Numbered from the stretch's first letter, positions 50,762 to 61,091 are shown. The stretch: DNA of 64,000 nucleotides from Paenibacillus sp. RC67 (GCF_030020805.1 NZ_CP125098.1:7607501-7671500), one strand, 5' to 3'. The notes: generated from the sequence alone by a model not told the origin. Translations and numbers: made by a program.

Positions 50762-53677
50762 ATGAATGTAACCCGTTCTAATGTCTCATTGCTCTATGTT
50801 GTACTGATCATCGCCCTGCTCGCTCTTGTCAGTGTATCAAGCTATATCGCCTCGACGAATATGGAGGCTGAGCTCAATAGCGTTGTGCAAGAAGCGATTC
50901 CCTTATCCGCATTAGCCGAAAATATTTTAGGTGATGTAGTCAATCAAGAGACCGGTGTACGCGGCTTTGAAGTGACTAGCGATGAGAAATATTTGGATCC
51001 CTACGAGCAAGGTAAGGCCCAGCTCGCCAAGGACTTGGAGCTTATGGCTGTGTATCAGAAAAAATACCCGAATTTGAAAAGCTTGATGGAAGGCGACATA
51101 CTTCCGCAAATTCAAAAGCTGCAGGAGCATTACAACTCGCAAGTAGAGCTGGTCCGGGCCGGAAAGCTGGATGAAGCACGCGCCCGTCTGATCAATGGAA
51201 AAATGCTGATGGACCGCTTCCGCCAACTACATCTGAAAATTCGGACCGATATTGATACCATTGGAACCGATGCCTACAATGATGCAGAAAAAGCCGGGCA
51301 TATCGCCCGTATCATTATCGCTACCGGAGGTGCCGTAGCCGTCGTGATTGGCGCCTTCTCCGCCTTTATTTTCAATCGGGCCAACCGGGCGGAAGCCGCA
51401 CTGCGAAGAAGCGAAGAAACCTATCGTTATATGGCGGAAAGCTTGGAAGCGCAAAACGAGGAAATCATTGCCCAGCAGGAAGAGCAGGAACAGACGCTCG
51501 AGAAGCTGTCCCAGAGAGAGCAGGAGCTCGAAACCATCAGCTCCTACCAAGAGAAGCTGTCTGGCTCATTGAATATGAACCAATTTCTGGAGTCATCCAT
51601 TCCTGCGCTGTTGAGCTCACTGCAAATGGATGCAGCACTGCTTGTTATGAAATCGCAAGCCCGTGGAGTCGAAGCTCTGTCCGGGCAGCAGACCGCTTAC
51701 GACATTCTATTTGCGATAGGCTATCCGTCGAAGCTCCCTTCACGAATAGAGCACGAGCTTTTCGGACCCGCTCGACGTGTCTTCACGGAGAAAGTGCAAA
51801 TAGATTGTAAGCGAGAGCTATCCGCAGAAGAGTCCGGGATCCATCACAGCATGACCCATGCTATAGATCAGTACCATCCTTTGTTCGACGACAAGCAGGA
51901 AGTGATCGGATTTCTACTGCTCACCAGCTATTTATCATCGCGAACTGAACAGCAGGACCGAGCGGGCAAAGGCTTGATGCGGCAGTTCGGGCTGGCCTTC
52001 CTGGCTCAGCAGATGAACGAGGATCGTCATGCTCAGTCGCAGAACTTGGAGCAGCTAAACGAGCAGTTACAGCATGAGAAAGCATTAATTGAGGAGCAGC
52101 GCGACTTAATCGAGAACATTCTGGAGTCTACAAATGAAGGAATGATGCTGTGCGACGCATCCGGTAAACTGCTCTTTGCCAATCATCGTATGAAGAGCTA
52201 CTTTACGGTAGCTGAGCATAGCGGAGAGAATTGGACCGAGCTCGCACGCAATATCGAGAAGGTCATTCCTTCCTTTTCACCTGTCCGTCTTGCCATGGAA
52301 GGCCTGTTGAACGGTTCACTGGATAGGCTGACCGAACGGTTCGCCTTTATGGACGAGGATGATCAACAGCGTTACATGGAGCTGTATGCTACCAAGGTTG
52401 GGGATAAGAAAAACAAGTATGAACGAGGCTACTTATTCGTATTTCGCGATCGGACCGAAGAGGAAAAGGTCGATGAGATGAAAAATGAATTCATCAGTAT
52501 CGTGTCCCATGAGCTTCGCACTCCACTGGCCAGCGTCCTTGGATTTATCGAAATTTTGCTCCACCGTCAGCTAACGCAGGATAAGCAGCAAAAATATATG
52601 CAGACGATTTATAAAGAAGCTCACCGTTTATCTACGTTGATTAACGACTTTCTAGACTTGCAACGGATGGAATCCGGCAAGCAAGTATATCATTTCGCTC
52701 CGGTAGAGCTCATCAGCGTAATCCATGAAGTGGCCGAGCAATGGAAGGAAAAGCTCAGCCATGATATTCAGATCGAGGCGGATAATCCCGAGGTATGGGT
52801 TCGTGCGGACTCCGATCGGCTCAAGCAAGTGGCACATAACTTGATCAGCAATGCGATCAAATATTCGCCGCAAGCGGATAAAGTGAACATTCTCATTGAA
52901 TCACAAGACAGACAAGTCAAGCTGCATGTTTCCGACTATGGGCTTGGCATACCGGAAGAGGCTAAGAGCAAGATGTTCACCAAGTTTTATCGTGTCGATA
53001 ATTCCGACCGTCGCCAAATCGGGGGCACAGGCCTAGGCCTTGCCATCGTAAAGGAAATCGTCGATGCGCACCATGGGGTCATTACGTTTGATTCAGTTAT
53101 GGGCGAAGGTACGACCTTTACAGTACAGCTGGAAAGCTACACATTCCCTAATGTGGATGGCAGCATTATCGTGCTGGAGGATGACGACAATTTGGCTAAG
53201 CTGATTCAAGTGGCTCTCGGCAAGCTGGATATTCCTACCGTTCATCTGCGTTCTGCAGAAGAAGGCATGGCAGCACTTGCTCGTGTTAAGAAATCTCCAC
53301 CGCGGCTTTGCATCGTCGACATTCATTTGGAGGGCAGTAAGAACGGGTGGGATTTCATGGCCGAGCTGTACGACCATCCGACCTTCTACCGAACTCCTGT
53401 CATCGTATCGACTGCGTTAGAACCGCCGCTGAATTATCATGAGAAGGATATTGAGAAGTTTTTGCGCAAACCGTTTTCGATGGAAAAGCTGCTTCAAGTC
53501 GCAGAACAGCTCTTGTATCATACCGATAACCAGCCGGCGTATATTTTCCCCGAACAGGATGAAGCCTTAATTACTTCATCCTTAAGAAAAAGAGGGATTG
53601 AGGTTAACGAAATTACGCACGGACAGGACACGATTCAAGTTGAGCTGAAACGCAAATCGGATCCAACTGAGATCTAG
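50762..53677 (+). CDS. CHASE3 hybrid histidine kinase with C-terminal receiver
   Basis: A 971-residue membrane kinase. One membrane segment at about 9-28, an extracellular CHASE3 domain (VNQETGVRGFEVTSDEKYLD), a second segment at about 183-205, a coiled coil rich in glutamate and glutamine, a GAF-like region at about 265-420, a PAS-like domain at about 450-570, HisKA with H583 (SIVSHELRTPLASVLGF), HATPase with GLGIPEE and GGTGLGLAI, and a receiver domain with D853 (CIVDIHLEG). The phosphate probably moves to its own receiver; the final output partner is unknown. RBS AAGGTGG. Confidence 0.92.
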   Translation: MNVTRSNVSLLYVVLIIALLALVSVSSYIASTNMEAELNSVVQEAIPLSALAENILGDVVNQETGVRGFEVTSDEKYLDPYEQGKAQLAKDLELMAVYQKKYPNLKSLMEGDILPQIQKLQEHYNSQVELVRAGKLDEARARLINGKMLMDRFRQLHLKIRTDIDTIGTDAYNDAEKAGHIARIIIATGGAVAVVIGAFSAFIFNRANRAEAALRRSEETYRYMAESLEAQNEEIIAQQEEQEQTLEKLSQREQELETISSYQEKLSGSLNMNQFLESSIPALLSSLQMDAALLVMKSQARGVEALSGQQTAYDILFAIGYPSKLPSRIEHELFGPARRVFTEKVQIDCKRELSAEESGIHHSMTHAIDQYHPLFDDKQEVIGFLLLTSYLSSRTEQQDRAGKGLMRQFGLAFLAQQMNEDRHAQSQNLEQLNEQLQHEKALIEEQRDLIENILESTNEGMMLCDASGKLLFANHRMKSYFTVAEHSGENWTELARNIEKVIPSFSPVRLAMEGLLNGSLDRLTERFAFMDEDDQQRYMELYATKVGDKKNKYERGYLFVFRDRTEEEKVDEMKNEFISIVSHELRTPLASVLGFIEILLHRQLTQDKQQKYMQTIYKEAHRLSTLINDFLDLQRMESGKQVYHFAPVELISVIHEVAEQWKEKLSHDIQIEADNPEVWVRADSDRLKQVAHNLISNAIKYSPQADKVNILIESQDRQVKLHVSDYGLGIPEEAKSKMFTKFYRVDNSDRRQIGGTGLGLAIVKEIVDAHHGVITFDSVMGEGTTFTVQLESYTFPNVDGSIIVLEDDDNLAKLIQVALGKLDIPTVHLRSAEEGMAALARVKKSPPRLCIVDIHLEGSKNGWDFMAELYDHPTFYRTPVIVSTALEPPLNYHEKDIEKFLRKPFSMEKLLQVAEQLLYHTDNQPAYIFPEQDEALITSSLRKRGIEVNEITHGQDTIQVELKRKSDPTEI

Positions 53678-53894
53678 TCCTGAATGGAATGGATACAATG
53701 TAACTTATCCATGTAAAGCTGTAATTGCAATACATGAATGAACCAAGGCGGCCAGCGTTCCGATCTGCTTCCATCTAGCAGATTGAAACACGGGTCGTCT
53801 TTTTGTATTGTTGGTCATAGCAGCATCCATTTCGTGGATGATGGATATATATGATAAGCTACTTAATAGAACAATAGAAGGAGATGTTAGGTGC

Positions 53895-54551
53895 ATGAAT
53901 TTTCGTGAAGAAGAAAAGGCTGCCGTCTATAAAGCGATATATACCCGCAGGGATATTAGAACATTTCGACCGGATCCCATTCCTCAGGACACCATCATGA
54001 AGCTGCTGGATGCGGCACATCACGGACCGTCTGTCGGCTTCAGCCAGCCTTGGAATTTTATTATCATTCAATCCGACGAAGTGAAAAAACGTCTCGCCTG
54101 GGCCGCGGATAAAGAGCGGCGAGCTCTCGCCATCCATTATGAAGGCGAAAAGGAAACGAAGTTCATGTCGCTCAAAATCGAAGGACTCGAGCAGGCTCCC
54201 CTGACGGTCTGCGTCACCTGCGATCCTACGAGGGGCGGCTCCCACGTTCTCGGACGCAACTCGATTCCGGAGACAGATATTATGTCGACTGCTTGTGCCA
54301 TTCAGAACATGTGGCTCGCAGCCTGTACAGAGGGACTTGCTATGGGATGGGTCAGCTTTTATAAGAAGAACGATGTTCGAGATATTTTGGATATCCCGCC
54401 TCATATCGATCCAATCGCTCTCTTATCGATCGGTTATACCGACAATTACCCTTCCATGCCGATTCTGGAATCGACAAATTGGGAGAAACGGCGTTCACTG
54501 GAGCCGTTGATCTTCGCGGAAAAGTGGGGAGCTGCCCCTAATCAGCAATAA
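53895..54551 (+). CDS. bluB: 5,6-dimethylbenzimidazole synthase (BluB)
   Basis: Oxygen-dependent flavin-destroying enzyme that turns FMNH2 into the lower ligand of vitamin B12. The 218-residue nitroreductase-fold protein has the BluB-type features YTRRDIRTFRPDPI, HHGPSVGFSQPWNFI and AACTEGLAMGWVSFY. General nitroreductases differ in the SVGFSQPWN stretch, so BluB is favoured. The ATG at 53895 follows AAGGAGATG. No other cobalamin gene or B12 riboswitch is in the window. Confidence 0.85.
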   Translation: MNFREEEKAAVYKAIYTRRDIRTFRPDPIPQDTIMKLLDAAHHGPSVGFSQPWNFIIIQSDEVKKRLAWAADKERRALAIHYEGEKETKFMSLKIEGLEQAPLTVCVTCDPTRGGSHVLGRNSIPETDIMSTACAIQNMWLAACTEGLAMGWVSFYKKNDVRDILDIPPHIDPIALLSIGYTDNYPSMPILESTNWEKRRSLEPLIFAEKWGAAPNQQ

Positions 54552-54557
54552 GCTCAA

Positions 54558-54603
54558 ATAAAAAAGAAGCTGCACTATCCTTGTCAGGAATGTGCAGCTT
54601 CTC
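54558..54603. terminator. Bidirectional terminator between bluB and the chemoreceptor gene
   Basis: GAAGCTGCAC and GTGCAGCTTC are perfect 10-base arms; on the minus strand TTTTTTATTT follows, on the plus strand TCTTC. Confidence 0.8.
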
Positions 54604-54663
54604 TTCATGTTTTTGGATTGGCTGGGATGACTCTCATTCATGTTCAAAGGTTTGGTTCGTCCA

Positions 54664-56877
54664 TCATCTTCTACGCGTTTCCGTTAACCGGAATTGGTTC
54701 ACCAGTTGTTGAAGGAAATCAGTGATTGCCTCCACATGATGGGATGTATGCTGGACGTTAACGATGTCGGTCATCAGCTCATGCACCTTACCTTCGACCT
54801 CAGTCGAGATTTGCCGATTCTCTTTGCTGACATCCGCGATCTTCTCCATCAATCCTACTACTTCGTTAATGACCTGCGTTTTTTTGGAATCCATTCCGGC
54901 TCCACTTAACAACTCTGACGCCGCAGCAGCCAGCTGAGTCCCCTCGGCAACGACCTGATTCCCTTCTTCCATTGAGGAAAAAGCTTCTTTGGCATTTTTA
55001 TAAATCAACTGTACCGTCTCATGTATTTCCTCCGTCGATTTGCGGGTTAAATCGGCCAGCTTGCGAATCTCTCCTGCAACGACAGCAAATCCTTTGCCAT
55101 GCTCTCCCACTCTTGCCGCTTCTATAGAAGCATTCAAGGACAGCAAATTGGTCTGATTGGATATTTCCTCAATGACCTGCAGAACATTCTTAATCTGCTG
55201 TGTCGTTTCCATGAAGGTAAGAATCGTTTGATTCGTCTCGGCTACCTTGTCGGATATTTGGCGCATTTTATCCCCAATACGCTCCACTTCCGTTTGAGCT
55301 ACCGCAATCTGCTCCGAGGCCTTATCCTCAAGCACCCTCAGCGTCCCCTGCATATCCCCTACTGCATCCTTGGCAACATCGATATCTTTCAGCTGACTGC
55401 GAATACTTCGGATCATATCGTGGATTTTGCCGCTCATCCGTTCCGTGGAGCCCGCCGTACTGACCGTCGATTCATTCAGCAGCTGCTGGCTTGAGAGCAC
55501 ATCCGTCGCCGCCTGCTTCACCTGCAGCATAATTCCTTCCAGCGAATCGATCATGTTATTGATCCATTTGGCCAGCTCGCGCGTCTCATCCTTATCGAAC
55601 CGTGCATAATCCAACCGCTGTGTCAGATCTCCTTTACCCTCGGCATTAATCCGGATGAATCGATTGATGGTATGAAGGCTATCAACGACCGGCTTGGAGC
55701 CCCGCTTATGTACTATCCAGGCAATGATGCCGCCATATAAGAGATTAAGTACTGCTATTCCAACCGCAGTCATGATCGGTGAAATGGAGCTGCTGCTTAA
55801 TGTGAAATAAACGAGCAGAGCGCTCACCACTGCAAAAACACCAATCATCGGCAGTTGAAGCTTCGTAAGCTTCCAACCGATCCCGCGAACCCGATATACC
55901 TCCTCCAAGTCCCCTTCACACATCATTCCCCATACATCTGGGCAATGCGGCAGCTGGAATGTAACTCCTTTTCCGATGACAGGAATATGGCGATAATCTG
56001 AATAGCCTGGAAAACCGACAAACAGGTTGCTTCCATTCGCAATCGTATTGGCGACGCCTGGATGGAGCCTGCCTGTCGCCGGATCGGTAAACATCAGCTC
56101 TAGCTCTGTATGCTCCTGTACTGAAACAACACCCCAATCCGTGGTGACGCCATCTTTAAGATTCTCCCCATGGGTAAATGTGCGGTCCTCAAAGCGGCTG
56201 CGCGATAAAGCCGTACCAGGAGCAATCTGAGTGTTTAACCCCGCTCGCGCCATAAAAATATAATTATCACCGGAATCCGGATATACGTGCCCTGATTCTC
56301 GCTGAATCAAGTCACCGATCACATCATTCGGAACTCTACCGCACAGCGCCCCCGCCCAACGGCCATCCATTATGATGGGAGCTATATAGAGAAGTGTCAT
56401 TTTATCATGAAAAGCGGAGGTCGTTGGGCCGATTTCCAGCGTCATCGGATCTGCATAGGGGCCGAACAAGCATTTATTTCCTCTGTTAGTATATTCAAGT
56501 CCTTTGGACAACAGCCCTTGCCCCCTATAGCTTGCTCCAATATGTTTCGGGTAGGAGGAGAATATTACTACAGACTGTTCGTTTAGCAAATAGATCTCTG
56601 AAAAATCGGACGCCCGATTACGAACCGACGCAAACAGCTTGTCCATCGCCGCAGTCCGTCTGTCCTGTGATTCGTCATGTAAGGTTTTCTCCGATACAAT
56701 CTGCGCCAACAGCCGGTCCAGATGGGACCAATACTCGTTTGTCCAGCTTCTTAGCAGCTCCATGCGAGTGCTGGCTATGCCTTCGAAAATGTCTTCCACA
56801 TCCGCCTTCGACCCTTGATTTAATCGGTAAGACCACCAGAGAGGAAGCCCCTTTCTGAACCCTAACCAATCAAACAT
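54664..56877 (-). CDS. Methyl-accepting chemotaxis protein with internal membrane hairpin
   Basis: A 737-residue chemoreceptor. The C-terminal signalling tip EISNQTNLLSLNASIEAARVG (shown to 20 residues as ISNQTNLLSLNASIEAAR) and GKGFAVVAGEIRKLA are clear. A HAMP-like segment (GKGDLTQRL) lies at about 415. Unusually, the two membrane segments (about 345-370 and 375-400) are in the middle, and the N-terminal 330 residues, which contain Cache-like sequence (APIIMDGRWAGALCGRV), are not preceded by a membrane segment or signal. Both halves would then face the cytoplasm. RBS GGGGGAG. Confidence 0.88.
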   Translation of the reverse strand: MFDWLGFRKGLPLWWSYRLNQGSKADVEDIFEGIASTRMELLRSWTNEYWSHLDRLLAQIVSEKTLHDESQDRRTAAMDKLFASVRNRASDFSEIYLLNEQSVVIFSSYPKHIGASYRGQGLLSKGLEYTNRGNKCLFGPYADPMTLEIGPTTSAFHDKMTLLYIAPIIMDGRWAGALCGRVPNDVIGDLIQRESGHVYPDSGDNYIFMARAGLNTQIAPGTALSRSRFEDRTFTHGENLKDGVTTDWGVVSVQEHTELELMFTDPATGRLHPGVANTIANGSNLFVGFPGYSDYRHIPVIGKGVTFQLPHCPDVWGMMCEGDLEEVYRVRGIGWKLTKLQLPMIGVFAVVSALLVYFTLSSSSISPIMTAVGIAVLNLLYGGIIAWIVHKRGSKPVVDSLHTINRFIRINAEGKGDLTQRLDYARFDKDETRELAKWINNMIDSLEGIMLQVKQAATDVLSSQQLLNESTVSTAGSTERMSGKIHDMIRSIRSQLKDIDVAKDAVGDMQGTLRVLEDKASEQIAVAQTEVERIGDKMRQISDKVAETNQTILTFMETTQQIKNVLQVIEEISNQTNLLSLNASIEAARVGEHGKGFAVVAGEIRKLADLTRKSTEEIHETVQLIYKNAKEAFSSMEEGNQVVAEGTQLAAAASELLSGAGMDSKKTQVINEVVGLMEKIADVSKENRQISTEVEGKVHELMTDIVNVQHTSHHVEAITDFLQQLVNQFRLTETRRR

Positions 56878-57004
56878 ATGTACTCCCCCATCTCTAAAAC
56901 GAGTGTTATTATTATGTTAATTACTATAACACAAAGATGGTTGATATGTGAGAGTTTTTTCCTATTTTCCGTACAAAAGTTATCATACCCCTAGAAAAAG
57001 CAGG

Positions 57005-57037
57005 AAAAAAGGCCCATCCTCTGAAGGAAGGGCCTTT
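57005..57037 (-). terminator. galT / gal operon terminator
   Basis: Minus strand AAAGGCCCTTCCT and AGGATGGGCCTTT pair around a short loop, followed by TTTTTT. Confidence 0.85.
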
Positions 57038-57053
57038 AAACATGACATGAGGT

Positions 57054-58631
57054 CTATTGAAATCCGAACGATCGAATGAATGCTTTAAAGCCAGCCAGAC
57101 CTGCTTCGGTTCTTTTGAATACCCCGGCATCCTGGAGTACATTACCGAATTTTTGCCCGATAGCTTGACGAAGCAGCTCTTCCGCTGCTTGCATAGACAG
57201 TTCCGTTCCGTGCTCAGCAATCAATTCACTAATCCAATTGCAATGCTTATGAAGCGGATGATCGGAATGCTCTTGTATGCTTGCATCAAAAGGAAGAGAG
57301 CCCGTAAGCACCTGGGCCAAAAGCTCCATCTCGTCCTTGAGTCGTCCTGGAAGCACAGCCAGACCCATTACTTCAATGAGACCTATATTTTCCTTTTTAA
57401 TATGGTGGAGCGGCTGGTGAGGATGGAAAATGCCGTCCGGATGCTCCATGCTGGTCCGGTTATTACGAAGCACAAGATCCAGCTCGTATTCCCCGTTTGC
57501 ATTGTTACGAGCAATAGGGGTAATCGTATTATGCGGTGTACGAACTCCATCTCTTTCCGTGTGAGCCAATATATCATGATCCGGATCGCTGTATTGCTTC
57601 CATTCATTCAAAATCGTATCGGCCAGCTTCAACAGCTGCGATCGGTTATGTCCAGAAATACGGAGCACTGACATCGGCCATTTCACAATGCCAAGCTTCA
57701 CATTCGGATAGTCCGGATGGGACATACTGCTCTCGACCGGAGCCTTCTCCATTGGAAACCGGTGCCTACCGCCTTGAAAATGATCGTGATTCAGAATCGA
57801 GCCGCCCACTATTGGCAAATCCGCATTAGCCCCGATAAAGTAATGAGGAAATTGATCGATAAAATCAAACAACCGATAAAACGTCTGCTTCGAGGTTTGC
57901 ATCGGGCGGTGCTGATGATCCAAGATGATGCTGTGCTCGTTGTAATACACATAAGGAGAGTATTGAAAATACCACGGGTCTCCGTCCAGCTCGATCGGAA
58001 TTACCCTCAAGTTTTGACGAGCAGGGTGATTAAGCCTTCCTGCGTAGCCAACATTGTCGATACAAAGCAGGCATTTCGGATAGTTGCTTTGCGGTGCTGT
58101 CTTGAGAAGAGCAATTTCTTTGGGATCCTTCTCGGGCTTGGAAAGATTGACCGTGATCTCCAATTCACCGTACTCTGTCGGAGCCAGCCAGTATTGGTTC
58201 TTAGCAATCCGATCTACACGAATGTAATTGGAATCAATGCACAGTCGGTAAAAATCATTCGTTGCCAGCTCCACGCTATCCTGCTTAGCCGTCTTCCAGA
58301 AGCGCCCGGCAACTTCCGATTGCCGTGGCATCAGGCAGCCCATCATTTTGGCATCCAGCAGATCGCGAAGCGTTGTATTGTTGTCTTCAAGAATCCCGAT
58401 CTCCGCCGCGTAATCGAGCAGCAGCTCCAACAGCGCTACCGGGCTGTCTACGAGCTCCTCCTCGACGTTACCGCCGTAAGGCTCACTAATTCGAAGCAGC
58501 TCAAGCAAGGCGTTGCGTGCGGCGTAGATGTCGATCGGCTCCAGCAGCTTTCGCCGAACGCCGAACTGAAGCAGCCGTTCTATCGTTAGAGCGGCCAATT
58601 CCTCTCGGTTCATACCGGTTGTGTCATTCAT
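57054..58631 (-). CDS. galT: Galactose-1-phosphate uridylyltransferase, class II
   Basis: Exchanges UMP between UDP-glucose and galactose 1-phosphate in the Leloir pathway. The 525-residue protein is the long Firmicutes type (about 500 residues) with SNYPKCLLC, the active-site NHDHFQGGRHRFPMEKA and a C-terminal HPL/HKHCNW region. The ATG at 58631 (MNDTTGMNREEL) lies 10 bases after AAAGGAG; a 74-codon longer frame overlaps galE and was rejected. Last gene of galK-galE-galT, before a terminator. Confidence 0.95.
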   Translation of the reverse strand: MNDTTGMNREELAALTIERLLQFGVRRKLLEPIDIYAARNALLELLRISEPYGGNVEEELVDSPVALLELLLDYAAEIGILEDNNTTLRDLLDAKMMGCLMPRQSEVAGRFWKTAKQDSVELATNDFYRLCIDSNYIRVDRIAKNQYWLAPTEYGELEITVNLSKPEKDPKEIALLKTAPQSNYPKCLLCIDNVGYAGRLNHPARQNLRVIPIELDGDPWYFQYSPYVYYNEHSIILDHQHRPMQTSKQTFYRLFDFIDQFPHYFIGANADLPIVGGSILNHDHFQGGRHRFPMEKAPVESSMSHPDYPNVKLGIVKWPMSVLRISGHNRSQLLKLADTILNEWKQYSDPDHDILAHTERDGVRTPHNTITPIARNNANGEYELDLVLRNNRTSMEHPDGIFHPHQPLHHIKKENIGLIEVMGLAVLPGRLKDEMELLAQVLTGSLPFDASIQEHSDHPLHKHCNWISELIAEHGTELSMQAAEELLRQAIGQKFGNVLQDAGVFKRTEAGLAGFKAFIRSFGFQ

Positions 58632-58677
58632 AGCGCACGATCTCCTTTTCGCAGCTGGTAAGCCGCAATATACTTCA

Positions 58678-59664
58678 TTACTTGGCGTATCCGTTCGGAT
58701 GGCTTTGATGCCATGCCCAAGCTGTTGCAATAATTTGTTCCAGACTATCCCGTTTCGGCTGCCAGCCCAGCTCCGCCTTCGTCCGTTCAGAGGATGCGAT
58801 AAGCACGGCTGGGTCACCGGCGCGGCGCGCTTCCACAACCGCAGGGATTGCATGCCCCGTTACGTTACGGGCAATTTCGACCACCTCTTTAACGGAGAAG
58901 CCTTTGCCGTTACCCAGATTATAGATGCTGCTATCGCCGCCATTACGCAGCTTCTCCAACGCAAGAATATGAGCATCGGACAAATCCGTTACGTGAATGT
59001 AATCACGGATACAAGTCCCATCCGGCGTCGCATAATCTTCACCGAAGATCGAGATGTGAGGACGCTGACCGAGCGCCACTTGCAAAATGATTGGAATCAG
59101 GTGTGTTTCGGGAGTATGATCTTCTCCTATACGGCCGCTTTCGTGGGCTCCCGCCGCATTAAAATAGCGAAGCGACACATATTTGATGCCGTGCGCAGTA
59201 TCGAACCAGCGCATCATTTTTTCCATGGCAAGCTTGGTTTCACCGTAAGCATTCGTCGGCAATGTGCGGTCATTTTCCATGATAGGCACATTTTCCGGTT
59301 CACCATAAGTAGCCGCCGTGGACGAAAAGACGATTTTTTTCACGTCGTACTCGTTCATTTTTTCCAGCAAGCACAATGTTCCGTACACGTTGTTATGATA
59401 ATATTTGGCCGGATTTTGCATACTCTCTCCAACCAATGAGTTAGCGGCAAAATGAATGACTGCTTCGATTTCATTTTCTTTAAATACTGTGTCCATAAAG
59501 GCCGCATCGCGAAGATCGCCAACATACAGCTTACCGCCTAGCACGGCCTCGCGGTGTCCCTGCTGAAGGTTATCTACTACGACAACCTCCTCATTTCTTG
59601 CCAACAGCTCCGCAACCGTATGCGAGCCGATATAACCTGCGCCACCCGTTACCATAATAGCCAT
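58678..59664 (-). CDS. galE: UDP-glucose 4-epimerase
   Basis: Interconverts UDP-galactose and UDP-glucose with bound NAD. The 328-residue SDR protein has the nucleotide motif TGGAGYIGSHT at about 5-15, the catalytic YxxxK in AYGETK, and RYFNAAGA. The ATG at 59664 lies 7 bases after GGGGAGG. Middle gene of the gal operon; gaps to galK and galT are 83 and 46 bases. Confidence 0.96.
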   Translation of the reverse strand: MAIMVTGGAGYIGSHTVAELLARNEEVVVVDNLQQGHREAVLGGKLYVGDLRDAAFMDTVFKENEIEAVIHFAANSLVGESMQNPAKYYHNNVYGTLCLLEKMNEYDVKKIVFSSTAATYGEPENVPIMENDRTLPTNAYGETKLAMEKMMRWFDTAHGIKYVSLRYFNAAGAHESGRIGEDHTPETHLIPIILQVALGQRPHISIFGEDYATPDGTCIRDYIHVTDLSDAHILALEKLRNGGDSSIYNLGNGKGFSVKEVVEIARNVTGHAIPAVVEARRAGDPAVLIASSERTKAELGWQPKRDSLEQIIATAWAWHQSHPNGYAK

Positions 59665-59747
59665 CCGAATGCCTCCCCGTCCTTTGTATGATTCATTTCC
59701 TATCATCCGATTCGTTTAAGCGGCAGCCGCTCTAATCTTTAAATCTA

Positions 59748-60923
59748 TTATGCGTTCACTTGCTCCACGCCATTGCCGATATCGCATACGTAGAAGTCTG
59801 CTGTTAAGCCTGTTTTCTCTTTATAAACACGACCTACTTGTTCAATAAAGGAGTCCACGCTGTCTTCATGCACTAAGGATACTGTACAGCCTCCGAAGCC
59901 TGCACCTGTCATACGGGAACCCAGTACGCCATGAACCTTCAACGCTTCCTCAACCATGACATCCAGCTCAAGGCATGTCACTTCATACAGATCGCGCAGC
60001 GAATTATGGGAGCCGATCATCAATTGACCAAATGCCTGCAGATCGCCCTGCTCCAATACCTTCATGGATTGCAATACACGATCGATCTCCTCGACAACGT
60101 GCTTGGCACGCTTGCGTACCGTCTCATCAGGAATAAGATGCTGGTATTCGTTAAACTGCTCGAGGCTCAACTGACCGAGCAGCGTCAGCTCAGGAAATTG
60201 GGCTTGCAAATCCTTGACCGCTTGCTCGCACTGCGATCTTCTTTCGTTGTAAGCAGAATCGACGAGTCCGCGTTTTTTGTTCGTGTTCCCGATGACAAGC
60301 TTGTAAGCACCGCTCTGGAATGGCACATGCTTATATTCCAACGTGTCGCACATCAGCAGGATGGCGTGATCTTTTTTGCCCATAGCAACAGCAAACTGAT
60401 CCATTATGCCGCATTTCACATCCATGAACTCATTCTCCGCCTTTTGCGACAGCAGGGCAATCTGGACTTTATCTGCTGGTTGTCCTTCCAAAGTCAACAA
60501 ACCGAAAGCCGTGACTACTTCAATAGAAGCGGAAGAAGATAAGCCTGATCCGTTAGGAATAGCGCCGCTGTACAAAATATCGTAGCCGCCTACGGATACC
60601 CCACGCTGCTGCAGCTCACGAATAATGCCTTTCGGATAATTGATCCAGTCATCCGCAGGATCAAATGCAATATTATTGATGGAAATATGTTTGTGCAAAG
60701 GGAAGTTCGTAGAGGCGAAGCCTACCTGCTCATCATTGCGCTTGCGGATCAGCATCGTTGTCCCGAAAGTAAGCGCTGCAGGGAATACGTAGCCGCCATT
60801 GTAATCCGTATGCTCGCCAATCAAATTGACGCGTCCCGGTGCGTGGAATACGTGAATAGGTTCTGTTCCGGCACTACCGTATAATGCTGCAAAACGCTCT
60901 TTCAATGCTTGTAAATCTGCCAT
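59748..60923 (-). CDS. galK: Galactokinase
   Basis: Phosphorylates galactose with ATP. The 391-residue GHMP kinase has the galactokinase signature PGRVNLIGEHTDYNGG at about 29-44, the ATP loop PNGSGLSSSASIE, CGIMDQFAVAMG with the catalytic aspartate, and the final MTGAGFGGCTVSL. RBS CAGGTGG. First gene of galK-galE-galT, divergent from an AraC regulator. The galKET promoter was not clear; TATACT with no -35 lies about 95 bases upstream, in keeping with an activator-dependent promoter. Confidence 0.96.
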   Translation of the reverse strand: MADLQALKERFAALYGSAGTEPIHVFHAPGRVNLIGEHTDYNGGYVFPAALTFGTTMLIRKRNDEQVGFASTNFPLHKHISINNIAFDPADDWINYPKGIIRELQQRGVSVGGYDILYSGAIPNGSGLSSSASIEVVTAFGLLTLEGQPADKVQIALLSQKAENEFMDVKCGIMDQFAVAMGKKDHAILLMCDTLEYKHVPFQSGAYKLVIGNTNKKRGLVDSAYNERRSQCEQAVKDLQAQFPELTLLGQLSLEQFNEYQHLIPDETVRKRAKHVVEEIDRVLQSMKVLEQGDLQAFGQLMIGSHNSLRDLYEVTCLELDVMVEEALKVHGVLGSRMTGAGFGGCTVSLVHEDSVDSFIEQVGRVYKEKTGLTADFYVCDIGNGVEQVNA

Positions 60924-61063
60924 GAGTACACCACCTGTTTTAAATGTTTGAGCCGCGTTGGATCATTTCGCAACGGCCTTTTCTTGATTTAAGTATACTG
61001 CTGCTTGCAGCTATTCACTATGGAACGATGTCAGCACCGCATGGAAAAATGTTAGGTTGCATG

Positions 61064-61091
61064 TTTACCTTGTCTCATAACATGATATACT
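61064..61091 (+). promoter_or_regulatory. Promoter of the AraC gene at 61155
   Basis: TTTACC (61064-61069), 16-base spacer, extended -10 TGATATACT with the hexamer at 61086-61091. Confidence 0.5.
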
